Virus record (IMG/VR): IMGVR_UViG_3300031977_000416
Location: 1 to 24,132 of that record
Reading direction: 5' to 3' (one strand)
Source: a virus
DNA: 24,132 bases
Below, one piece after another: positions 14,910 through 20,241 of the stretch (its first letter is position 1; the number at the start of each line of letters is the position of its first letter). The notes under the pieces are model-generated. The model saw nothing but the letters and a program-made list of their open reading frames with translations, was not told where the DNA came from and ran no database searches. Made by a program: the position numbers and the translations under genes.

Positions 14910-15265
14910 TGAAAAAAAATCAACCTTTTGATTATACAACTCACGGTATGGGTGAACGTGAAATGAAAAGACGTATTAAGTCACACAGTGCAATGGCTAA
15001 AAAAGGTTTTGAAAAACACGCACAATATAAAATACCTGACGCATTTTTAAGTGATAGTTTTAGAATGTGGATGAAAAATAATCCTGAAAGTCCTTGGATA
15101 AAATCTGGTGGTTGGGATAAATTAGTTGACCAACAAATGACTGCACTTAATGCTAAAGCTAGAGCTACTAAAAGAAGTAATACTAATTATAAATTAAATA
15201 AAGCTTTAGAAGTTAAAAAAGCTGAGAAAGTTAGGAAAGACCTTAAAAAATTATTAGGTTATTAA
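14909..15265 (+). CDS. Basic helical unrecognised protein (118 aa), last late gene
   Basis: A Lys/Arg/Met-rich protein: N-terminal HGMGEREMKRRIKSHSAMAK, a central segment with Trp residues (FRMWMKNNPESPWIKSGGWD) and a C-terminal basic helix (NKALEVKKAEKVRKDLKKLL). It looks like a nucleic-acid-binding or DNA-packing protein, but no family is recognised. It is the last plus-strand gene; its TAA shares bases with the stop codon of the converging HNH gene, and no terminator hairpin lies between them. Confidence 0.6.
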   Translation: MKKNQPFDYTTHGMGEREMKRRIKSHSAMAKKGFEKHAQYKIPDAFLSDSFRMWMKNNPESPWIKSGGWDKLVDQQMTALNAKARATKRSNTNYKLNKALEVKKAEKVRKDLKKLLGY

Positions 15266-15540
15266 GTAGTTCTATATCTATTTAGATAAGCTTGTAATAA
15301 ATCCCTGTAATCTCTTTTAGCACCTGATACAGTCTTGCCGTCATATATGTCGTGATGTCTTTTACATAACATAGCTACATTATTTATGTCGTACTTACTT
15401 GCTTTATCTCTACCACCCATACCAATACCTAATATGTGTGCTAGTTCTAGCCAGTTAGTGTTGCCACAATTTGGCCACTCACACGCGTTTCTAGCCCTTT
15501 TAAGGGCCTGTTCTCTTAGTTCTGATAGATTGTCCATCAT
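15262..15540 (-). CDS. HNH nuclease
   Basis: A 92-aa HNH-fold protein. A Cys pair at C20/C25 (CEWPNC), the catalytic-type LELAHILGIG with H35, the D-x-x-N-V-A-M-L-C segment (N54, C59) and KRHHDIYDG (H62/H63) give a complete beta-beta-alpha-metal site with an added Cys4-type zinc knuckle. Phage HNH proteins either help terminase cut DNA or are homing/nicking nucleases; here it is the last gene of the early strand, far from any terminase in view. Two in-frame ATGs (15540 and 15537) follow a GAGGAGG ribosome site embedded in the 3' end of the upstream gene; the second has the better spacing. Confidence 0.85.
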   Translation of the reverse strand: MMDNLSELREQALKRARNACEWPNCGNTNWLELAHILGIGMGGRDKASKYDINNVAMLCKRHHDIYDGKTVSGAKRDYRDLLQAYLNRYRTT

Positions 15541-15839
15541 TCCTCCTCTGGATTATAAAGCTCGTATTTAACTGTAATTTCTTCGCCTGTAATTATTTCT
15601 ACTAATGTTCTTAATAAAAAAACTTTATTACCTTTTATTAATTCACAATTAGGAAAATTACTATGGTTTATAAATCCACCTAGTGGTGTACGAATTACAC
15701 CGTGTTGAAATAGTTTATCTTTAACGTGAGTAATACCTAGCACTTTACCCTTAGCGATAGGACGTGTACTAAAGAGGCCCAAGCCTTCCACTTTGGACCT
15801 CTTTATAGTTAATGATTTAGGTAATGGTTTATATTTCAT
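15537..15839 (-). CDS. SET-domain protein, probable lysine methyltransferase
   Basis: A minimal 100-aa SET domain. Hallmarks: the cofactor-binding start SKVEGLGLFSTRPIAKG (G19-x-G-x-F), the knot segment GGFINHSNFPNCEL (N-H-S at 58-60, replacing the usual N-H-S-C with a later Cys), and ITGEEITVKYELY (G85-E-E-I-T with the active-site-type Tyr). The post-SET zinc region is absent. SET enzymes move methyl groups from S-adenosylmethionine to lysines. A phage copy could modify a host or virion protein. I chose the Met at 15839 because the longer upstream frame lies inside the previous gene and does not look like SET sequence; the two genes then overlap by 11 bp. The 3' end EEE encodes the ribosome site of the HNH gene. 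Confidence 0.8.
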   Translation of the reverse strand: MKYKPLPKSLTIKRSKVEGLGLFSTRPIAKGKVLGITHVKDKLFQHGVIRTPLGGFINHSNFPNCELIKGNKVFLLRTLVEIITGEEITVKYELYNPEEE

Positions 15840-16446
15840 CAGGATAACTGTATACAGTTTCAGGATTGAAGTATGGGTCATACTCTGGAAAATCCCAAGC
15901 TCTATACAAATCTGCGTAACTAATATCTGTAGGGCCAGTACCACCACCTACATATATAGCGTGTGCTACTTTACTTAAAAAGAATTTAGTAACTTTCTTT
16001 TTATAAAAACCTTTATGATTTTTAGCGTCAGCTAAGTTCTTAAGACGCTGTAACCAATATAAAGTTTTCACTGTTACTTCACCACGTTGATGTGATATCT
16101 TTCTTGTAAGCTGGTCGTCTGTATCATATATTGTTTCGTTATGTTTATATGAATAACGTTGGCCAGCAAACATAGAACCTTCCTGTAATAAGACTGATAA
16201 GTTATGAGTAAAGTCTATTTTTAAATTACCGTCTTTATATACAGTGTAACTAGCAAATACCCTATTGCCCTTTGGCGTCAAGCCAAGAAATCTCTTTCCG
16301 CCAAAGCTATCTATTGTTTTAGCGTACTCCATCTTAGCTTTACGTTTCTTAATTTTACGTTTAGCTTGTTCTACTAATTGGTCATTAGATAAATCATTGT
16401 AACCTTTAGGTGCAAATACGCTATTATTGGTCGCGTTATAAACCAC
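15829..16446 (-). CDS. Unrecognised basic protein (205 aa)
   Basis: It starts with GTG at 16446, directly after an AAGGAGGA ribosome site. The N-terminal 40 residues are helical and very basic (QAKRKIKKRKAKMEYA). A beta-rich middle follows (GLTPKGNRVFASYTVYKDGN; LKIDFTHNLSVLL), then TVKTLYWLQRLKNLADA and a Tyr/Pro-rich end (YADLYRAWDFPEYDPYFNPE). No Cys/His metal site, no membrane helix, no known motif. The gene overlaps neighbours on both sides, so it belongs to the early operon. Charge suggests nucleic-acid contact, but this is weak. Confidence 0.6.
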   Translation of the reverse strand: MVYNATNNSVFAPKGYNDLSNDQLVEQAKRKIKKRKAKMEYAKTIDSFGGKRFLGLTPKGNRVFASYTVYKDGNLKIDFTHNLSVLLQEGSMFAGQRYSYKHNETIYDTDDQLTRKISHQRGEVTVKTLYWLQRLKNLADAKNHKGFYKKKVTKFFLSKVAHAIYVGGGTGPTDISYADLYRAWDFPEYDPYFNPETVYSYPDEI

Positions 16447-16532
16447 TATTCCTCCTTACACTTATGTACTTCTTCTAGTTGTACATTACATTCTTCACAA
16501 TAATATGACATACCTGGTATAGGATGTGACAT
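16446..16532 (-). CDS. 28-aa putative zinc-knuckle microprotein
   Basis: A very short gene between tightly coupled neighbours. The start shares bases with the upstream stop (TAATG at 16532), and the stop at 16446 shares a base with the next GTG start. The protein contains C-x-x-C then H-x-C (SYYCEECNVQLEEVHKCKEE), a complete CCHC-type set of zinc ligands. The last codons, AAG GAG GAA, are also the ribosome site of the next gene. Without this gene 16447-16531 would be the only gap in the block. It may be a real micro-zinc finger or mainly a translational coupler. Confidence 0.5.
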   Translation of the reverse strand: MSHPIPGMSYYCEECNVQLEEVHKCKEE

Positions 16533-16717
16533 TATTCTTCTTCTCGTTTCTTTTGTTGTTCAAATTGGTAGTTATAATCTGATACAAATTGTGCTAACAA
16601 TTTATCAACTTCTTTTGTATTAGGTCCAGTCTGTGTAACTGGAGAACCTAATTGGTCTATTAAATTAACTGCCCACTTTCTCAGTTGCATAGGGCTGCTA
16701 AATATATTTTCTGTCAT
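16532..16717 (-). CDS. Small unrecognised protein (61 aa)
   Basis: I chose the ATG at 16717, whose A is the last base of the upstream TAA (TAATG); the longer frame lies inside the lysozyme-like gene. The protein MTENIFSSPMQLRKWAVNLI continues with a Gly/Pro/Thr linker (GSPVTQTGPNT) and a charged helix (KLLAQFVSDYNYQFEQQKKR). It looks like a small helical protein with a flexible joint. Function is unknown; its place after a cell-wall enzyme gene gives no firm clue. Confidence 0.6.
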   Translation of the reverse strand: MTENIFSSPMQLRKWAVNLIDQLGSPVTQTGPNTKEVDKLLAQFVSDYNYQFEQQKKREEE

Positions 16718-17124
16718 TAAGTGTCCTTCCAACAATGTGCGCTTGGATTCCAATGGTGCCAACCGTCATTGTATATAAGCCAAGATGCTACTGCTGTAGC
16801 TGTCTCTGGGTCTGTCCTTTTCTTTTTGATTTTAAGTTTAGGTTTAAGCCAAGTCCAAGTATTGTCATTAAACTGCCATAAACCTATGTCGTATGTACCG
16901 TCTTTATTAAGTCCTTTAGCGTATTTATTACCTCTACTTTCACAATAAATAATCTTTAACGCCTGTATTTTGTCATCTGTTGTGTCAAAATATTTGTTAA
17001 CTAATGGTTGCCATTCTTTAACATACTCAATCATATATACGTCATCACGACATTGGATATACTCAGTCAAGCTCTCCACGCTCACAGGCAATGTAACTGC
17101 GCAACTGAGTAATATACCAATCAT
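16717..17124 (-). CDS. Secreted lysozyme-like / SLT-type muralytic protein
   Basis: A 135-aa protein with a signal-peptide-like start (MIGILLSCAVTLPVSVES, cleavage likely near 18) and a compact lysozyme-like domain (about 40-130). It shows ALKIIYCESRGN with E62 as the probable catalytic Glu, then DGTYDIGLWQFNDNTW, the G-L-W/M-Q-x-N helix-strand of SLT/goose-type enzymes, and SWLIYNDGWHHWNPS. Such enzymes cut the glycan strands of peptidoglycan. Gene position in the minus-strand block, away from the plus-strand holins, and the export signal suggest a use other than holin-gated lysis, such as a signal-dependent endolysin. It lies 2 bp after the HTH gene. Confidence 0.8.
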   Translation of the reverse strand: MIGILLSCAVTLPVSVESLTEYIQCRDDVYMIEYVKEWQPLVNKYFDTTDDKIQALKIIYCESRGNKYAKGLNKDGTYDIGLWQFNDNTWTWLKPKLKIKKKRTDPETATAVASWLIYNDGWHHWNPSAHCWKDT

Positions 17125-17126
17125 AA

Positions 17127-17435
17127 TTAGGCTTGTTGTCTAGATTTATGTAGACGTTTGCTTTTAGCCATTTCTTTACGTGTATCGTTTGGTGTAGATA
17201 TTACGTAGTATTTAAAATGACCACGTTCTTTAGCTGGCATAGTAACAATGTCATACCCTTCTTCCCTAAGGTTAAACAATGTTCCACCAAATCGTGTACA
17301 TCTTAAGTCAAATACAAATTCACTATTACTAATAGGTTCATTGTATCTTTCTGTTTCTAGTACGTACCTAATTAAGTTCTCTTTAGACTTAATATAACTA
17401 GGGATTTTTTTACCCCTAAATGATTTTACAATCAT
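17127..17435 (-). CDS. Helix-turn-helix protein
   Basis: I chose the ATG at 17435 because an AAGGAGGA ribosome site precedes it; the upstream in-frame Met would overlap the previous gene by 25 bp. The 102-aa protein has a compact DNA-binding-like domain at about 18-65: SKENLIRYVLETERYNEPIS, then VFDLRCTRFGGTLFNLREEG and YDIVT. This matches the HTH_42-type pattern (helix, 'R-x-x-x-x-L-x-x-x-G-Y-x-I' end). The C-terminus is basic (RKEMAKSKRLHKSRQQA). It could be a phage regulator of the early operon or a structural DNA binder. Confidence 0.7.
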   Translation of the reverse strand: MIVKSFRGKKIPSYIKSKENLIRYVLETERYNEPISNSEFVFDLRCTRFGGTLFNLREEGYDIVTMPAKERGHFKYYVISTPNDTRKEMAKSKRLHKSRQQA

Positions 17436-17443
17436 ATTCCTCC

Positions 17444-17989
17444 TTATAATTCGTTGGTTATATTCCACTCATCTGGTAAATCAGAGTTGTCCATCCACCA
17501 ACTTTTTCTCCACTTTCCACTATGTCCACCGCATATAGCAGGGTCATTTGTAGAGCATACAAAGTCAGGACTTTTGTCTGACTTCTTATTGTTTCTGTTA
17601 TCGTAAACCATTTGGCCACAATAAGGGCATTTCAAATCGTCACGATATGCTTTCTTTTCTTCCAATTTGTTAACTACTTTCTCTACTACATTAGATATAT
17701 CTGATACAGTAACAACATCAGCAGTTTCTAACGTTGTTATTTTTTCTTCCAAAGACATTTGGTCAAAGTCATTTGGTATCTTTGCCTCTAAAGTACCTGA
17801 TAATTTTTCTAACATTCCAAGATATTTATCCAATTGCTCATCATTCCATTGTTCTTTATTGTTAGGGAACTTCTTAAGCTTGGCATAATCATTGGCTTTA
17901 CCTATAACGTTTCTACGTATGTCTGCATCTTTAATATGTTCAGTCATAGTAGCAACTGTTTGTGCTATGAATTGTATATCTTGTGCCAT
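17444..17989 (-). CDS. Zinc-ribbon protein, partner of the Rad52-like gene
   Basis: A 181-aa protein with an alpha-helical N-terminal part (about 1-115; TEHIKDADIRRNVIGKANDY; VVEKVVNKLEEKKAY) and a C-terminal zinc ribbon: C121/C124 in KCPYCGQ and C145/C153 in FVCSTNDPAICGG, followed by GKWRKSWWMD, probably an aromatic contact surface. Small ssDNA-related zinc-ribbon proteins commonly follow phage annealing-protein genes. The first codon overlaps the last base of the Rad52-like stop (17989), so the pair is co-translated. Loading or regulation of the annealing protein is the likely role. Confidence 0.65.
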   Translation of the reverse strand: MAQDIQFIAQTVATMTEHIKDADIRRNVIGKANDYAKLKKFPNNKEQWNDEQLDKYLGMLEKLSGTLEAKIPNDFDQMSLEEKITTLETADVVTVSDISNVVEKVVNKLEEKKAYRDDLKCPYCGQMVYDNRNNKKSDKSPDFVCSTNDPAICGGHSGKWRKSWWMDNSDLPDEWNITNEL

Positions 17990-18594
17990 TAGAAAGGTGG
18001 CTCTTCTGTTTTAACCTCTGCTTTAGGTTCTTCAGTGTTACCACCATCAGCATTGAGTATGTCATCCATAATAGAGTTCATACGTTCAATGTCTTCTTTA
18101 GTAGGTTTGTTTTCTTTCTTACGCATATCAACTTTAGTAACCTCAACCATTGCGTCTTTCTCAGCCATCTCTTGTGTATAGCCATCAGGTGCAATAGTTG
18201 TAGCTTCTTCTTCTGATTGTACAGAACCAGACCATAGTTCTACACCTAAGCCAAACCTCATACAAGCTCTCTTGAATGCGTCTGACTCTGCGTCTTTAAG
18301 ATTACTTCCATCGTTAAACTTATCACTGTTTAACTTGAAAGTATCAACATCGCCAAAGCCAACGTAGCTACCCATATCTTCAATAGTTATGGTGCCTTTA
18401 GCTCCGACAATCCTTTTCTCTCCTTTGTGTATACCATATACAGGTTCACACTCCCAGGAATATGACACACCACTATCACGTAGTCTTTCTACATAGTTAG
18501 CGTGTGGTACATAATCCCCAAACTTTCCAGCTGGTGCTTTTCGCACTAAGTTCTCTGGAAATGGGGATAGCAATTTCTTGGTATCTTTTACCAT
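17989..18594 (-). CDS. Rad52-like single-strand annealing protein (Sak type)
   Basis: A protein of about 201 aa; an AAGGAGA ribosome site precedes two ATGs (18597, 18594), and the second has better spacing. The core matches the Rad52/Sak pattern: YVPHANYVERLRDSGVSYSW, then a beta-hairpin (GEKRIVGAKGTITIEDMGSY), VGFGDVDTFKL and the highly characteristic DAESDAFKRACMRFGLGVEL helix. The last 70 residues are acidic and low in order (KTEEPPF at the end), a tail type used by phage annealing proteins to contact SSB or partners. It pairs complementary single strands during phage DNA recombination and concatemer formation. A conserved hairpin lies in its 5' leader at 18620-18649. Confidence 0.85.
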   Translation of the reverse strand: MVKDTKKLLSPFPENLVRKAPAGKFGDYVPHANYVERLRDSGVSYSWECEPVYGIHKGEKRIVGAKGTITIEDMGSYVGFGDVDTFKLNSDKFNDGSNLKDAESDAFKRACMRFGLGVELWSGSVQSEEEATTIAPDGYTQEMAEKDAMVEVTKVDMRKKENKPTKEDIERMNSIMDDILNADGGNTEEPKAEVKTEEPPF

Positions 18595-18619
18595 CATTCT
18601 CCTTTTCATATTCGTTGTA

Positions 18620-18655
18620 GGCCTTAATAACCCAAGAGGGAATAAGGCCGTCTGT
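18620..18655 (-). promoter_or_regulatory. Conserved leader hairpin, copy 1 (before the Rad52-like gene)
   Basis: Minus-strand RNA reads ACAGAC box (18655-18650), stem GGCCUUA/UAAGGCC (18649-18643 with 18626-18620, 7 perfect pairs), internal UU and UUAU bulges, an inner CCC/GGG helix and a UCUU tetraloop. The same apical motif and ACAG box recur at 23508-23546 with a different, equally perfect stem. It begins directly after the stop of the 52-aa gene. There is no T-run after the stem, so it is unlikely to be a terminator and better fits a regulatory or processing element. Confidence 0.6.
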
Positions 18656-18814
18656 TTATTCTTGTGTTAAAACTTCTAATTGAGTTACGCCACGTTCAAT
18701 AGGTATAAACCTTATTCCTAGTTCGTCATTAATAACGAAGTAAGGTTGACTACCTATGCCAGCGTATTCAATTGCTATTGTCTTAACAGTAGAATTGACA
18801 TTCTCTCTTGACAT
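18656..18814 (-). CDS. Small unrecognised protein (52 aa)
   Basis: ATG at 18814 to TAA at 18656. The protein (MSRENVNSTVKTIAIEYAGI ... GVTQLEVLTQE) is beta-rich with YFVINDELGIRFIPIERGV and no metal ligands or membrane helix. It has no ribosome site; a TATAAT box lies 9 nt before the start, so the message may begin within 2-3 nt of the ATG. Function is unknown. Position just before the Rad52-like gene and its leader hairpin suggests it heads a recombination transcript. Confidence 0.6.
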   Translation of the reverse strand: MSRENVNSTVKTIAIEYAGIGSQPYFVINDELGIRFIPIERGVTQLEVLTQE

Positions 18815-18823
18815 ATCTATCCA

Positions 18824-18829
18824 ATTATA
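18824..18829 (-). promoter_or_regulatory. Promoter -10 box (minus strand) before the 52-aa gene
   Basis: A perfect TATAAT on the minus strand (18829-18824) starts on the base right after the TAG stop of the phosphoesterase gene. The ATG at 18814 is 9 nt downstream, giving a leader of 2-3 nt. No -35 match is clear. The same 'stop codon then TATAAT' layout is found at 129-139 on the plus strand. Confidence 0.5.
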
Positions 18830-19894
18830 CTAGACATTATCTAAATTAACAAGGTATTCAGCTGTTACTCCTGCACCATCTTTGCAAAATAACAACCATT
18901 GACAAGGTTTGCCCATACTTGCTAACTGTTCTAACGCATATGTGTTGTAGCTTTCGGTACTTCCATTAACCCATAACCTAATACCATTAAGGTACATTGT
19001 TGTAGGTGTATGAAAGTGTCCTGCTATAGCCATATCAAATGGCTTCATCATACCGTTAGCTGCTAATGTTTTCCAGCCTTGTAACTTTTTACCGAAACCA
19101 TACCAGGGAAATCCATTAAATCCTCTGACATTATCTCCGTGCCATAATAGAAACTTACAATTATCTCCAAGGTCTGCTATATCAAACCAATGATTATCGT
19201 TAGAACTATCTGGTATTGTCCATTTAATTCTTTTTTCGTCTCTATATATCATTGACATTATGCTTCCAAGCATTCTATCTGCGTTACTATCTGGGTGATA
19301 ATCTTTTCTTGACCTTCCACCAAGATGTCCGTGATTACCAATAACCCAATGAACATCTACTTCTGCAAAGTTTGCTAATAAGATATCAAAGAACTGCGTC
19401 ATTATTCTAGGACCGTCTATCGTTACTTGTTTGTATAGTGAACTATCAATTAAGTGTGATTGTCCTGGGAATATTAATTCTCCTTCTATGATATCTCCTA
19501 CTGCAAACACTGCACATTTGTTTACTGGGTGTGATTTACGTTGTAGATTTGCTAACTCAACTATCTTATGTGCGTATTCAATTACTCTTGCTTCAGCAAT
19601 TTCTGAATTATATTCAGGTGTTACTTTAGCTAATTGTATATCAGATAAAACAGCTATTGCTATTTCTTCTTTCTTTGAACTTTTACTTAAGATAGGTTTA
19701 GGTATTTTAGGTTTATCCCAAGTCCTTAAGTTAGTATCTACTGCTTGATACACTGCGTCTACCATATCTGCTTTTTTGTTTTTAGCTTTATCAAGTTGTT
19801 TTAAAAGATTTAAGTTATCTTTTTTTAGGTCTTGAATTTGCTTTGACTCAGCTTCAGCAAGCATATCTTCTATGTTTATTTTTTTATTTGGCAT
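18830..19894 (-). CDS. Calcineurin-like metallophosphoesterase
   Basis: A 354-aa protein. An N-terminal coiled coil (about 11-45; MLAEAESKQIQDLKKDNLNL) precedes a full metallophosphoesterase core: motif I VLSDIQ (D85, with Gln87 where the family usually has His), motif II VGDIIEG (D134), motif III IGNHGH (N187, H188), a later metal His in LLWHGDN (H252) and motif V AGHFHTP (H293, H295). The residues bind two metals that cut phosphoester bonds. Phage members of this type are thought to process DNA ends, possibly like SbcD, but the substrate is not known. The gene overlaps the small gene before it by 11 bp, suggesting a two-protein unit. Confidence 0.85.
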   Translation of the reverse strand: MPNKKINIEDMLAEAESKQIQDLKKDNLNLLKQLDKAKNKKADMVDAVYQAVDTNLRTWDKPKIPKPILSKSSKKEEIAIAVLSDIQLAKVTPEYNSEIAEARVIEYAHKIVELANLQRKSHPVNKCAVFAVGDIIEGELIFPGQSHLIDSSLYKQVTIDGPRIMTQFFDILLANFAEVDVHWVIGNHGHLGGRSRKDYHPDSNADRMLGSIMSMIYRDEKRIKWTIPDSSNDNHWFDIADLGDNCKFLLWHGDNVRGFNGFPWYGFGKKLQGWKTLAANGMMKPFDMAIAGHFHTPTTMYLNGIRLWVNGSTESYNTYALEQLASMGKPCQWLLFCKDGAGVTAEYLVNLDNV

Positions 19895-20123
19895 TATATA
19901 ACTTTTCTAAATAGTTAGTCATTGCCGTGTCAGATATTCTAATATCAAAATTGTCTTTCAATATTCTTGTTAAAGTATATGATTTCATTTTGACATTATC
20001 TTCTGTGATTCTTTTTTTAACTGCTTCCCAAAACTCAGCGGCTTCAGGAGTAATTCTACTTTCTACGAAATTACCCCTGGAACCATACTGTGCTTCGTCC
20101 AACAGTTTATTTATGTCTACCAT
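19884..20123 (-). CDS. Small HTH-like partner of the phosphoesterase (79 aa)
   Basis: A helical 79-aa protein: KLLDEAQYGSRGNFVESRIT, then TPEAAEFWEAVKKRITEDN, and a C-terminal MKSYTLTRILKDNFDIRISD, TAMTNYLEKLYNAK. The last third reads like a small helix-turn-helix (DFDIRISDTAMTNYLEKL). Its start has no ribosome site; an extended -10 box ends 7 nt before the ATG, so the transcript is probably leaderless. It heads the phosphoesterase unit and could act as a regulator or DNA-targeting subunit. No family is recognised. Confidence 0.6.
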   Translation of the reverse strand: MVDINKLLDEAQYGSRGNFVESRITPEAAEFWEAVKKRITEDNVKMKSYTLTRILKDNFDIRISDTAMTNYLEKLYNAK

Positions 20124-20130
20124 ACAAAGT

Positions 20131-20139
20131 AGTATAGCA
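20131..20139 (-). promoter_or_regulatory. Extended -10 promoter (minus strand) of the phosphoesterase unit
   Basis: TGC-TATACT on the minus strand ends 7 nt before the ATG at 20123, so the predicted start site is at about 20124. TTGTAT lies 15 nt upstream of the -10 box and is a possible but short-spaced -35. It shares the TGC-TAnnnT form and spacing with plus-strand promoters at 2019 and 10577. Confidence 0.6.
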
Positions 20140-20171
20140 GAATATAAATTAATACAAATGAATTGAAGAGA

Positions 20172-20234
20172 AAGGTTGGCACTTACCCTGGGAAAGGAGG
20201 ACCAGACCAGCCGCTAAACTGTGATGCCAACCTT
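20172..20234 (-). terminator. Long hairpin, probable terminator and divergent copy of the leader-hairpin family
   Basis: AAGGTTGGCA and TGCCAACCTT (20172-20181 and 20225-20234) form a perfect 10-bp inverted repeat with a 43-nt loop. On the minus-strand RNA the stem is followed by UUUCUCUU, a terminator-like tail, and it starts 7 nt after the stop of the VWA gene. The loop carries an ACAGU (20222-20218), a GGCUGGU (20212-20206) and UUUCCCAGGGUAAG next to the 3' arm, which resemble the parts of the two clear hairpin copies. GGCUGGU could pair imperfectly with the 3' arm (one mismatch, one U-G), so two foldings compete. Confidence 0.55.
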
Positions 20235-20241
20235 GCCCTTA

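Noticed and set aside
15494-15507. Palindrome GCCCTTTTAAGGGC as a terminator for the converging operons
   Set aside because: It lies inside the HNH coding sequence, would have a tiny loop and has no T-run.
15840-15947. N-terminal extension of the SET gene
   Set aside because: These bases code for the previous gene in another frame, and the extension is a hydrophobic sequence unlike any SET protein.
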